64,000 bases of DNA, from the NCBI GenBank assembly GCA_014529385.2, contig CM043945.1:144755741-144819740 (forward strand). The letters are read 5' to 3'. Positions 10,602 through 22,199 of the stretch are shown here, piece by piece. Each line of letters starts with the position of its first letter. The stretch's first letter is position 1. A program made the translations under genes and the position numbers. The notes under the pieces are model-generated. The model worked only from the letters and a program-made list of their open reading frames with translations. It had not been told where the DNA came from and did not search any database. Source of the DNA: Adiantum capillus-veneris. Lineage: Eukaryota; Streptophyta; Polypodiopsida; Polypodiales; Pteridaceae.

Positions 10602-10734
10602 ATTTGATGTGCATGTGTTTGTCCTTATCTAAAGTTGAGCTCCATTGAAGTTTCTGGGGATTGGGTAGTCAAAAATTTTGGGTTCTTGCACGTGTGTTCA
10701 AAGGGGTTCTCAAAGCATTGAAACTTGGGTAGCC

Positions 10735-12090
10735 ATGGCTTTCTCTTATCCGGAGTTTCATGGAAGAAGTGATGAAGATGTGGAAGAATTTCTGGAAAAG
10801 ATGGAGGTTGCCTACTTTAGCAACCAGATTCATGACCCTGCGCAGATGTTACGTGTTCTCCAAATTTGTTTGAAGAGTGATGCACGAGTTTGGTCCAAAG
10901 CATTTGAAGAGGAGTTGCGTGTAGCGGATCCACCTGTAAGATTGAGTTGGGACAATCTACGACATGGGTTGGAAGTGGAGTTTGTGAAGATAGAAGATCC
11001 TGACAAAGTGTGGCAAGAAGTACACGCTTTGGTGCAAAAGGAAGGTGAGCCAGTAGATGCGTACATACGTAAGTTTTCATTGGCATGGGAGCGAATGTGC
11101 AAGGCCTTAGCACCATAGGTACCCCCGCCTGACATGATGAAGAAGGACAGGTTCTTAGCTGGTCTTTGGGAGAATATACGTTGGAGAATAGAGCTAAAGA
11201 AGCCTAGGACATATGAAGATGCACTAGAGGTAGCAAGGAACAAAGAGTGAAAGTTGAGGAAAATGAGCTAGTTAGGGGTGGAGTCTTTGCCCATGAGGTC
11301 TGAATTTCAGCCTATAGAGCCTTTAAAAGGTCGCATGTCAGGGGTTCATCACGAACCAGTGGTTCCTGTTACTACTCAGGTTATGCCAGCAGTGGTCACT
11401 ACAACAGTGCAAGATGATGGGCTAAGGCAAGACATGAGGAAAATGGTAGATTTGATGAAGAATCTCAGCCTAAACATGCTAGGTCAAGTGGGAAATAATC
11501 GAGGTCGAGGGAGGTTTGCAAATCAGCCAGGAGGTGAAGAAAAGCCTAGGAATGGTGTTGGACAAAGCAATGGTAGGTTTTTGAGGCAGACGCCCACATG
11601 TTATAATTGTGGAGAGTTGGGTCACATCAGCTCACAATGTGATAAGCCACCAAGGATGGGGGGAGACATGTATCCATTGCCAAGACAGGTGCTAACTAGG
11701 TCAAATGATTATGGCATCAAAATTAAGGGAGACGAAGGAACCAGTGGACTGACCAAGGAGGAAAAGGGAAAGACAAAAGTACTAAGTGTAGTCACCTTGG
11801 AGAAGGTATCAAAGCTAGAGGATACATTAGTGATGCCTATTGGGAAGAGGACCACAGAGGATAAGGAAGGAAGAAGTGCCCTAGGTCCTAGTAAGAAGAA
11901 AGGAAAGAGCCATGAAGGCGAGGATGTCAAGGCCAAGAGAAAAAGGAGAGCTCGTCAAAAGTTTCATGTTTCAGATTTTCCACTAGGGGATGGGCAATTA
12001 AGCTATGACTTGAAGGAGGATCTGACGAGCAGGAAGGCAGATGTTACTTTTGGGCAGCTTATAGAGATGGTGCCTAAGCTAAAGCGATAG
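10735..12090 (+). pseudogene. Gypsy-1 gag, interrupted by stops
   Basis: Start taken at ATGGCTTTC, which has a good A/G-rich context; an upstream ATG at 10678 is in the same frame. The first 125 residues match a retrotransposon gag capsid domain, with RVWSKAFEEEL, AYIRKFSLAWERM and, after the stop, RFLAGLWENIRW. The zinc knuckle CYNCGELGHISSQC is at 11599-11640. A Lys-rich linker follows. In-frame stops are TAG at 11116, TGA at 11248, TAG at 11269 and TAG at 12088, with no frameshift, so the ancestral gag was fused to pol in one frame. Each stop is one transition away from a sense codon. Confidence 0.85.
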
Positions 12091-14823
12091 TGGAAGAGGA
12101 TGGTTAACCCAATGGAGAAAGAGCCAAAGAGAGGTTCAGTAAAGGTGTTGGCAATGGATGAGCTACCACACATTTGTCCAATAGTAGATGTGTGGCATAA
12201 AAGGAAAAATTTGGGACAAGGTTATGTGGATGGTGGATCCCAAATATGCATCATAACACACTCATGCGTTGAGAAGATGAGTCTCACAGTGGCTGGGGTG
12301 TCAGCTTTTCGGATCAGATTGGCAAACCATCAAAAAGTAAAATGCTTGGGTGTTGTAAAGAGCTTAGAAGTGGAGGCATATGATGCAAAGGCAGTGGTTG
12401 ATTTTCATGTGATGCCAGCAGGGTTGGGAGCATATCCTATTATACTGGGCAGTTCATGGTTACGTGCAGTGGGAGCTGTTCAAGATTGGCGACATGGTAC
12501 GATTAGCCTCTATGGAAAGACAGGTACCAAGAAGCTTTATAATATGGACACAAGGAAACGATTAGAGGAGCTTTATGAAGATGAGGATGAGTCTAGTGAT
12601 GAAGACTCTTCCACGGTGACAGATGAGGACAGTGATAGCACTACCAGCAGTGATGACGATGCTGATGTTGCATTTCTTTTGATGGACAAAGAAATCCAGG
12701 ATTTTGGTTTAGTTGCATTTGCGAATGAGGTTGAAGATGAAAGTGAAGGGCCTTATGAAGTGATTGAAGGGCTGATGCAAACCAAGGTTGAGTTGTCAAA
12801 GAAGCAGGAATTGATGACACAAATGATCAGTGGAGACCTCTCAGCTATGGAGAAGGATATTTATTTGCACATGCTGGCTAGTTTTCCTGATTTGTTCATT
12901 ACTTCATATGAAGAGATCAGAGGGTTCAAGGGCGAAGAGATGCATATAGAGCTGAAAGAAGGTGCTAAGCCAGTGCGGCAAAGGCTAAGAAGGATGGGTC
13001 AAGAGCAAATGGAAGCCTTGCGAGAAGAGGTGGACAAGTTGTTGAAGGCAGGGTTCATAGTCCTTGTGGAGACCACAGAATGGGTGAGTCCAGTTGTAGT
13101 CAGTCCAAAGAAGGATGGGAAGTGGAGAATTTGTGTAGATTTTAAACCCTTAAACGCAGCCACTAAGAAGAACCCATATCCTCTTCCATTCATCGATCAG
13201 ATCTTGGATTTAGTGGCAGGTTATGAGAGGTATAGTGTGTGTGATGGTTTTTCAGGCTATTTTCAATTGAAGATTTCTCTTAAAGACCGCACAAAGACCA
13301 CTTTTATTATGCCATGGGGCTGCTATTGCTACACAGTATTGCCATTTGGGTTGTCAAATGGACCTTCCTTCTATCAAGAGAGAGAAAATTGGGTGTTGGA
13401 ACCATTCATTGGTAGTTGTGTTAAAGCTTTTATGGATGACTTCTGTGTTTATAGAAGTAGGGATGAACACCATGAGAAGCTGAAGATGGTATTGGCTTGA
13501 TATGATGAATGTGGAGGACAACTAAATCCAAAGAAATGTCATCTAGCACAGCCAAGGGTGAAGTTATTGGGCCATATGGTGTCAGAAAATGGCATTGAGG
13601 CTGATCCAGATAAGGTTAAGTCTATTATTCTTCTTCCATCACCTACGAGTACGAAGCAATTGGCAACTTTTATACACAAAGTGAAGTACATGGCACAGTT
13701 TATTCCATTGTCTTCGCAGCTTCTTTATCCATTACAGCAAGTGGCAAAGCATGATCCATTGCAATGGGATGACAAGTGTGAAGAAGTGTTTCAAGAGGTG
13801 AAAGAGGTGTTAGGGGGGTTGTCAACCATGCACGCTCTTGATTGGAAGAAAGTGTTTTATGTAAATCCATCAGTAGGGGATGATGCCATTGGAGCCATGC
13901 TATTGCAAAAGGGGAAGGGCAGCCATTATATGAGGCCAATGTATTGTGCAAGCCGAGTGAATTTGGTAGTGGAGAGAAAGTTCTCGGAAGTAGAGCTAGT
14001 GATGACCAGTGTAATATTTGCTTGTCAACGATTTCGTCATTACCTGCTACCACGGCCTTTTGTTTTCTTGACGAGTTATGCCTTTTTGCCACAGTTAATT
14101 AATGGTACTAACATGTCAAATGTGGTAAAGAAATGGTTAATTGAGCTGCAAGAGTTTAAGTTCTCTTTTCTAGTGGAAGATAGTACAAGGGCTACCCTAG
14201 CTGATTTGTTGACCTACAAGGAGAATCCCCTTATTGTTAAGGAAGAGGTGGTGAGAAAGGTAGTTGAAGAAGTGCCACAGATTGCCAATGCACATGTGTT
14301 GTTCTTTGATGGTTCATACAGAAAGAGCCATGATGCAGCTTCAGGGGGTATAGCACTTTATGATCCAAAGGGGAAGCTAGTATGCAAGAGAGGGTTCAAA
14401 TTGGATGCTCATAGTAACAATGACGCTAAATATGCTACTCTGGAAGCTGGATTACACATTTGTTTGAAGCATGGGGTTCAAAGGTTGAGCATAAAAGGTG
14501 ATGCCTTGTTAGTGGTGAAGCAAGTGCTGGGTGTGTGGAAGAGAAAGAACACCTCATTGAAGGAAATGTGCTTCAGAATTAAAGGCCTATTAAAAAAGTT
14601 CGAAGCATGGATCATCAGACACATTGAACGTGCTCTAAATGGAGAGGCACATGAAGCAGCTCAAGGCATGATTGGAGAGCTATTTGTGTTGAGGACCACT
14701 TTACCTCTTTATCATGGCCGGGAAAGTTTGGCTCAAGAAGAGGAGTTTTTGCTAACAGGAATCATTCCAAAGGAGATTCAGAAGTCTAAGAAGTATGGCT
14801 TTGTGCATAGAGCATACAGGTAA
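12091..14823 (+). pseudogene. Gypsy-1 protease, RT and dual RNase H
   Basis: Continues in the same frame as gag. The protease-like motif YVDGGSQICI has its Asp codon at 12229; it reads D-G-G-S rather than D-S/T-G, also seen in gypsy-2 as VDGGAQICI. An acidic Glu/Asp/Ser linker follows. RT runs from about 12940 with VSPKKDGKWRICVDF, and the catalytic FMDDF ends at 13440. The first RNase H (13760-14200) has lost the usual Asp-Ala-Ser start and reads YVNPSVGDDAIGAML. A second, archaeal-type RNase H begins with LFFDGSYR near 14300. The pairing of a weakened first and a good second RNase H is typical of Tat-like elements. Stops: TGA at 13498 and TAA at 14821. Confidence 0.85.
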
Positions 14824-16086
14824 AAATTGATTGGTGATGTCTTATACATGAAAGGGGTTGATCTCGTGTTGAGACGTGTACCTTGGCGGGAGGAGCTTTA
14901 CAGAGTGTTGGAAGAGAATCATGAAGGCGCATGTGGTGGCCATTTTGCTCTAAAGATCACCTTGCATAAGATTTTGCAAGAGGGGTATGTATGGCCTAGT
15001 TTGCACAAGGATGTTCACCATTGGTGTAGGTCTTGCAATAGGTGTCAAGCATTTGGGAAGAGAGTGTTGAAGCCAGAGCTACGAAAAACCATTATGGCGT
15101 TTGATGTGTTTGAAAAGTGGGGGATTGATGCAATAGGCCCGTTACCTATCACAAGCAGGGGAAAAAGCTATATCTTGACGGTAGTGGACTATCTTTCTAG
15201 ATGGGCAGAGGCTATAGCAGTAAAACAGATCACTGCAAAGGATGTGGCAAAATTTGTGTATGATGAAATATGTTGCAAGTTTGGGGTGCCACTGGAGCTA
15301 CTTTCAGATAAGGGGCCTGGCTTTAGAGCTAAACTGCTAGATTTTTTATGTGCAAAGATGAAGATTAGGCATCAAGATATCACTCCTTATTACCCGCAGT
15401 GTAATGGCTTAAATGAAAGATTCAATGGTGAGTTGGTACAAATTCTTTCTAAAGTGACAGAGCACCAAGGAAAGAATTGGGATTTGGAATTGCCTAGTGC
15501 ATTATGGGCTTACCGTACTTCGGTGAAGAGAGGTACATGGTTTACTCCATTTCACTTGGTGTATGGAAAGGAAGCACTATTGCCTGTGGAAGTAGAGTTG
15601 CCCGCGGTCAAGATGTTAGAGAAGCTGCTTGGGCTGCCTAGTGATGCATTCAAAGAGAGGCTCTTGCAGTTACAAGAGGTCCAGTTGGATAGGATGAGCG
15701 CATTGGAGCATTATGGGAAGATGCAGGATAAGGCTTTGGAAAAGATAAATGAAAAGGTCAAAAGTAAGGGTATCAAGAAACATGACTTGGTTTTGCGCTA
15801 CAATAGTAAGCTGGATAACACCTTCCAAAAGAAGTTTCAAATTAAGTGGGAAGGCCCTTTCAAGGTAGTGGAGTGTTTTCCAAATGGCACATATCAGCTG
15901 GCTAACCTGGATGGTGTTCTACATAAGTCAAGGGTAAATGGATCGCGTCTTAAATTGTATCATGCTAGATTGATGATGGTGGAGCAAGATGAGCTATCTG
16001 TGGATCAAGCAGGGTTGGTGAGGGATGAGGAGACCTGTGATGCGGAGAGTCTCATATCTCTCTTTGCCGCTGCTGATCATGAATGA
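14824..16086 (+). pseudogene. Gypsy-1 integrase, open segment
   Basis: An uninterrupted 419-residue segment in the same frame, ending at TGA 16084-16086. The HHCC finger runs from GGHFALKITLHK to CRSCNRC (about 14930-15050). The catalytic core has WGIDAIGPL, LSDKGPGF and a Glu in NERF (about 15127, 15307, 15415), with DD35E-like spacing. A GPFKVVECFPNGTYQL-type C-terminal domain follows. There is no chromodomain. It can be made only if the upstream stops are bypassed, so I treat it as part of the pseudogene. Confidence 0.85.
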
Positions 16087-16097
16087 TCTAGCAGGCT

Positions 16098-16112
16098 AGG
16101 GGATGGGAAAAT
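16098..16112 (+). other. Gypsy-1 polypurine tract
   Basis: GGGGATGGGAAAA lies just before the 3' LTR start at 16115. Confidence 0.75.
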
Positions 16113-16114
16113 TA

Positions 16115-17239
16115 TGTCAGGAGTTTTTTGGAGCAAGAGATTGCGCATATGTACATATACATGCATGGTGCATCAAATAAAGAATTGCCCATTTTTCAGA
16201 GCCAGGTGGTTACGTGGGGCCCACATGTGTACAGGTAGGACAAGGTGTACATAGTGCATCGATTTTCACTATTACCAGTACCACTGTGTTTTTTCTACAA
16301 TAAGGAGGAGTTGGTAGCGCGTAAAACTTCTCGAGGAAGCTATCCGCGGGCCGACGACATGAGGTAAGCAGGTACGTCAGATGGCATCGAGTGGCGTCAG
16401 GAGGTCGAACGGGGTCAATACTTGCACGCGGAGAAGTATGGACACGACGTGGGTGTTTTCTTGTGATACTTATGCAGAAAGGTCATCATGAGGACCACTT
16501 TTTGGGGCCACTTCACGTGGTTGCAGGATGCATTATTTAGAAAAACTGAGTGCCAGGTGTGCGGATGATGCAAAAAGGTGACAACTATGCACTGCGAGGT
16601 CAGTTTTTGGCCTGTTCGGGGTCCGTTTGAGGTCATCTAAAAGGCCACGGGTGCCCAACTAATAAATCTAAGTGTGGGAACTGAAAAAACAGAGAGAAGA
16701 CCAGAAAAAACGTAGAGAATAGAGGAGAAACAGCTGCAAGTGTGTTTTTGCTGTTTTTGGAGCATGTTTTTGGCCCTAAACTGCTCATCCGAGGTCAGAT
16801 TTGAGCACTGTGACATTGTAGGGTGGGGTTTTTGGGTGTTCCGGACACAATGGCGCTGTCCATTTTTCCAAATTCCTCATAGATTTTCTGCTATTTTTCT
16901 GTGTAATCTTCTCCGGTGAGTGAAGCCTCCGCTTAACTTTGTGGTGTATCTGGTGTATTTCCTCAATACTGTGTAAACTATTTGCCCCATTGTGTTGGGC
17001 TGAGCTTCATTGAGTCTAAACAACAGCAATTTGCCTCCTTTGAGCTGAATTGAGAGTGTGTGTGTGAGTGTTGAGTGGGCAAGTGGAAAATCTCTCTCTT
17101 CTCACTCCGTCTGTGTGTTTTTTGTCTCGGCCAGGCTGGTTGTGTAAGCCGAGTGGTGCCCCATAATGTGTGTGTATCATTCCAAGAGTGTGTGTCGGGT
17201 TATTATAGAGTCGTTGTGTGTGTTTCCATCCCGCTCACA
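16115..17239 (+). repeat. Gypsy-1 3' LTR
   Basis: 1125 bp, beginning TGTCAGGAG and ending CCGCTCACA. It matches 2979-4108 with scattered substitutions, a roughly 20-bp insertion near 16885 and shorter GT runs. It contains the stem-loop plus TGGTGCCCC at 17126-17162. Confidence 0.93.
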
Positions 17240-18621
17240 CCAGATATTCTATATCATCTACCTTTTGTCTCTTGGACTCCTCCACTTCTCCCTACTCAGA
17301 TTTCCTCTTAAGCACCTTATGGACGTGCTCTCTAAACGTGCTAGCAAGCTTTACATCTTTAGTCACTTTTTTTATTTGTATTGTTGGATCTTTTCTATTT
17401 GCTTTGCCTTTTATTTTCCAACTTCTTATCAAGCTCTAGATCATCTTCTTCGTCTATATTGGAGCTCACTTCGTCAAATTTCTTCTTTTCTTCTGCAAGA
17501 TTTTTTTGTCTCTCCTCTTGCAATCACAGAGCTTCTTTCATAGTTCTTTGAGTCTGTGTTCTGGGTATCTGCTCGACCAATTTACATATGTTCTTGACTA
17601 GGGGAATGGTGCTATCATCTTCCTCCTCCTCTTCTATTGCTGTGGACTAATACTTGGAAGGAGTCTCCCTATTTCTTGGCTTAATTTATCCACTGAATTC
17701 CATATCAAACTTTGTTGCTTCATTGTCAATAATTTTTGCCTTTGAACTCTATCCTCTTGTGTGTCTTTTTGTAGGCATGGAAGAGGATCCTCCAATTGAC
17801 CAGATTGAGTGTTTAGCCTTGTGCAATAGATCCAACCGGGACTCGGTAGGCAACAATTGAACAATCATGCCCATAGCTTGGTATGCAATTCTTATTAGTA
17901 GTGGGCTTGCGTTCATCGATGTCTTGTTTTGGTGGCTTCCATTCAGGTTTGATTCGACTAGATTTTCTAACATGTAGTTTCCAAGATCACACATGATAAC
18001 CCTTTGTTCTCCTAGCCCCATGTCCATTACCACCAGCATGTGCAAATTTGACTCTGTGTAGTGGGGTGGTTTTAAAACCTTGAGGTTTTGTGAGATCAGT
18101 CTTAGGGGCAACTCTATTTTGGTGTGGATCAAGTCTTTGTAGGTGAACTTGTGTCCCTGCTGCTTGATAAAAGCTTTATCATTATTGATGGACTTGGTTT
18201 TGTGGAGTAAATTATGATTCCCTAATGGTAGGTGGAGTGCCTAATTAATGAGCTCACTAGTTATCTTGACCTTGACTATTTCACCATCTTTGTTGGTCAG
18301 TGTGGCTTCACCATTATATTGGATTGATCTCATAAGCTTGTGTGCTCTCTAGAAGTCCATTCCCCATGGTGGAAGCCAAAAGAATGTGTCTAGTTGAAGT
18401 CATCTAGATCCTTCTATCACCTCTCTCTATTGGTGCAAGACCCACAATTCCTTTGGGAAGATGGTCATCTTTACTTTGGTACCATTCATCACTTGAAACT
18501 TTCCAATGAATATGTTTGCTAGGATTTAGCTAGTTCTTTCGTGTGCCTTCTCACCTGACTAGATGTCAATGACTTCATAGGAAGCTACTTCCCACTCTTT
18601 TTGAGGTCTTCTTTGAGGCAT
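17240..18621 (-). pseudogene. Decayed unknown ORF, N-terminal part
   Basis: The likely start is the ATG at 18619-18621 (MPQRRPQKEWEVASYEV). The frame can be followed leftward through KVKMTIFPKELWVLHQ, a long open piece at 17749-18132 with LPLRLISQNLKVLKPPHY, and a Glu/Lys-rich end near DDIEYL at the gypsy-1 boundary. It continues at 2978. Stops such as TAG after IDI (DI*SGEKAH) are single transitions. I do not recognise the protein. The whole frame would have exceeded 1000 residues and become coiled-coil-like toward its end. A tandem neighbour relationship with the old gypsy remnants further right is possible. Confidence 0.5.
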
Positions 18622-20000
18622 TTTGGTATCACAAAACCAATTGATGATCTCCTAAAATTTATCAAAAAGTTGTCGAGAAAGTTTAAAAAAATGCAAACTT
18701 GACCATAAAATGAAAAATGAGCATAACTTAATCAAAACAAGTCCAAATTTGACCAAACTTCACCAGTGCATCTAGGAAGACTACATGAACTAGGTCATGT
18801 GGTTATAGGTCATATTTGTGTCTGCGATACATGGATCATGATCCATGTTGGAACACATTTTGGATGTTTGATGATACCATCTGATTAAGCATGATATGGG
18901 GATACTATGGTCCAAAGTTTTTTGGATTTGGATCACTGGTTTGAGATTTATGTCAGTTCTTGAAAAATTTCTACAAACTTAGAGAATTTTTTCTTTTTGG
19001 CTAGGGTTTTGGAATCCAAATGGATTGATACTTTAGGGTTAGGCTTTAATTGCCAATTAAGACATGATGGTGGAGTTTTGGCTTGGAAAAGTGGAAAAGA
19101 TACATGTATTGTGATCCATGTTCGACAACCGACAATTTGGTTTGACTTTGCCTTGTTTGGTTTTTGATCCCATCTTTGATCTCTCCTTGTGGTTGATCTA
19201 TTTGAGATTTTGTAGATGTGATGATTGAGAGTTGAAGTACAATCCCAATCCTATCTTTCTATCCTTTTTCACCATTGTTGGGGTTTGTTTGGGCCTCCCA
19301 GGCATGCCAACAATTTTGGCCCATTTTGCAAGCATCTTTTCTACTACTTTTGATACAATGAGCTTACCACTTCTTCAATACCATAACTCTACAAAAATTA
19401 CTTTAAGTTACTTTGGACTCTGCACTCTAAAATTGCTTAACCTTGACATATGACACATTTTATGCATCAAGCACTGAAAATCTGACATACATTCCCACAT
19501 TTGACTTGTATCACCAATTTGCACTAAAATTTTGGTAGATCTACTATGAGGGTACATGGATCGTGATCCATGTATGGTGACCAATTATGACCAAACTTCA
19601 TGGGATGGGTTTAGGCATGTTCCCTAGCCTATTACTTTTTCATGAACTTGAATCACTTTTTCACCCCATGGGTCAAACTGACCATTTGGAGATTGAATTT
19701 TTGTTTTCCTTTGGTTTTTGGGTGCTCCAAGGTCCATTTGTCCAACATTTGCTGGGAACATTCTCCTAAGGCTATATCCAGCTTTGTGTGCATCTGTTAC
19801 CACTATCTGGCATGTTGGGAGACATGGATCACAATCCATGTTCAAATTTTTTTGTTTAATGTGATTACAACAATGTTTAGGCGCTTTCAAGGGGAGTCTT
19901 TTGCACCAAAAATATGTGGTTTTGAAGGTGGGGAGGCATGGATCGAGATCCATGTTCCACTACCTTTTGCAAATGTAATCACATGGTTAGATTCTACCCT
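18622..20000. repeat. Non-coding tract with five 20-bp palindromes
   Basis: No gene is seen. Palindromic sites of the form ACATGGATCATGATCCATGT occur at 18829-18848 (perfect), 19102-19121, 19554-19573, 19822-19841 and 19936-19955. The outer ATGGATC/GATCCAT halves are kept and the centre varies. Flanks of the five copies are not alike. The tract lies upstream of the decayed ORF start on the minus strand. Confidence 0.8.
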
Positions 20001-21475
20001 GTGAGAGGAGTTTACTGGAGGAAAAATGATTGAATTTGGACTCCAATTGATGCCCCAAATGGCCTTTCGCAATTTGTGAAATTTTTGCATTTGATTTGAT
20101 CGGTGCAGTTAAAGTGATAGTGTTTGTGCAAATTTGATCTTACACAACTTTTCCTGCATTGATAAAGACCATACTTGTGGAATCTAGTAGAGTAAGGGTG
20201 TCCTAGATGGTTGTAGAGGGAAAAAATCTCACAACTGGCTCTAGAACACACAATTTCTGTGTGTGTGTGTGTGTGTGTATGTGTGTGACTAAATGCAAAT
20301 GAGGTCTAAGTTGCCCACTTTTTCCTATATGTGCCCGACCTACCTCGAGTGCCAAGTGCATACTTAACTTATTTCCTCCTATTTTCCATGGCATACCACG
20401 TGTGGTTATTTGGATACCCAGTCACTAATTGCCTTTGATTTTGAGATTCAAGTCCGTCGTAAGTTGGTCCAAATTTTGGCATGTGCCAAATCCTTCCAAA
20501 CTTGACGTGCTCAAAGCTCTTGCTTTGTAGATTTGATGTTTGCTTTCAAAACTTGATTTTGACTTTTTTGGCTCTGTTTATTAATTTTTTATCCTTATTA
20601 GGTTTAAAAGGAAAGAAAATGACTAAAAATTATTATTACTTGGCCAAAACTTTAGCCAAAATTATTCCTGATATTCAAATGTACATACTTTTGCTCTAGG
20701 CATCTTGTCCATCAAAATTTGTAATTATGGCTTACTATTATGCCTAATAAGTGTTCAATTCTACTAAAAAGCAATAAAAAAGAAAAAAGCTAAGTGGAAA
20801 AACACACGGTTTACTATACACATGGTCTTTCATCATCTTGCATCTTTAAGTTCTATCAATAAGTTACTCAAGTATTATTACTCCCCCCTTCCCATTTTGA
20901 GTCATCTCGGATGAAGGTTTGTGCTATGTGTATGGATGCAAATCGCGTGGCTATGCAAGCCCATGTAATGTGGCCCTATTATGCTAATGGAAGAGATGAA
21001 ATGGGTAACAATATACTGTGCAAGATGCGGGTACAGAAATGTTTGTTCAGTGGTTGGCATTGGTGAGGTTCCATCTAAGACACGTTTTCCAAACAAAAGC
21101 CTTTGAATATGGTACACCCATTATTTGATGGTTGGTTTTGTGAGTACCATTGACGTGTTTGATTTGGCTTGGCCTAGCTTTGGGTAGCCACTTTTGTGTT
21201 ATCTGTGGAGACTATAAAGGCTATGGTTGTGTTGGTTGTTTTGGTCTCCATATCCAGATTAGTTTTTTAGCGATTGTTGTCTTCTCTAATTTGGATTTAA
21301 GGATCCATCTATAACTAGGTTGATTTGATGAAGATTATTTTTGCCGATTATAACTACTTTGAGTGGTTGTTGCTCCTCTCAAGCTTGATTGGATTGAGTT
21401 GGTAGTTTGATTTGAAGTGGTTGCTTTAAGTAACCATATATGCTTTGGTTTGATCGCCATTATTGATTTCTTACC
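20001..21475. other. Non-coding DNA, no gene seen
   Basis: Contains a TG microsatellite near 20258-20286 and a C-rich tract at about 20880 (ACTCCCCCCTTCCC). On the minus strand the latter resembles the purine tracts that precede LTRs. Nothing else is recognisable up to element E. Confidence 0.5.
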
Positions 21476-21628
21476 TGTAAGACAAGGGGAACTAGAACCT
21501 AGGAGTCCACCTCCCAACCACCCACTATATAGCATGGCCCCTAGCCCTTTGCCCTAGTTGGACTCCCTTTCCACACTGCCTAGCCCGGCCTTGCCCTTGT
21601 CTAGTCCGGCCTTGCCGTTGTCCTGACA
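21476..21628 (-). repeat. Element E 3' LTR
   Basis: 153 bp, TGTAAGACAAGGGG to CCTGACA on the plus strand, matching 26968-27118. The minus strand reads TAAGGGGGGAGTAA just before it (21629-21642), a good purine tract. Confidence 0.9.
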
Positions 21629-21639
21629 TTACTCCCCCC

Positions 21640-21800
21640 TTAAAGAATAATTTTTGTCCTCGAAAACAAAAGTGGGGAACTTCTTCTTAAGAACACGAAT
21701 GTTTTCCCAAGTGGAATCCTTCATGGATCCAGCTGTTTGGTTGACTGGAACATGGTTCAGCAAGAGGTTCAATGAAACCAAGAGTAACATCTTGATTTTT
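21640..21800 (-). pseudogene. Chromodomain-like pol tail
   Basis: A minus-strand frame ends with DSTWENIRVLKKKFPTF followed by VFEDK and LRGE just before the purine tract. This matches the usual C-terminal end of chromovirus polyproteins (ATWE...FP.F.LEDK...GG). The preceding LLLNHVPVNQTAG fits the end of the chromodomain poorly, and upstream sequence shifts frame. It is the only recognisable pol piece of element E. Confidence 0.5.
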
Positions 21801-22199
21801 CACATTGTTGTCCATTTGCAACCATCTTGTGTTACCGATTCCTATCCAATCATAGTGTGTAGACTCCATTTAGAACACACATGAGTATGCAAAACAAGTT
21901 ATCACACTAAGATGTCCTAAAGAGTACCTCTTTTCACTTTCCATGAAAGTAACTTGCTAACATGCCTCATCAACCAAGTTTAAGTCCTTGACTTGTTCCC
22001 AAATTTCATCATCAGTAAACAACCCCACCCTAACGAGTGTTCAAGGTTGAGAACCCAACTTATACATGAAGAGACTACCTAGTCGCAACATGCATTAACT
22101 GATAGTAAGTAAACTCCAAGAAGAGCAATAAATGCTTATTAATTGGATTTCTTGGTGCTAATGTATGCACTTTTCATATCCTTTATCCCAAGATTACAC

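Larger units (their letters stand above)
2979..17239 (+). mobile_element. Gypsy-1, Tat-like LTR retrotransposon
   Basis: A complete but inactivated Ty3/gypsy element. It has direct LTRs at 2979-4108 and 16115-17239 (TG...CA), a primer site after the left LTR, one gag-pol frame at 10735-16086, and a purine tract before the right LTR. The 4-bp target copies are CCGG (2975-2978) and CCAG (17240-17243), differing by one transition. Domain order is gag, CCHC knuckle, protease, RT, RNase H, second RNase H, integrase. The extra archaeal-type RNase H before integrase is a known mark of plant Tat/Ogre/Retand elements. Copia-1 is inserted in the leader at 5049-10601. The LTRs differ by scattered substitutions and small indels, and the frame has six stops, so it is not recent. 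Confidence 0.9.

Noticed and set aside
18829-19955. CRISPR-like array from the palindromes
   Set aside because: Spacing is irregular, the repeats are palindromes rather than direct repeats, and the context is eukaryotic transposable elements.
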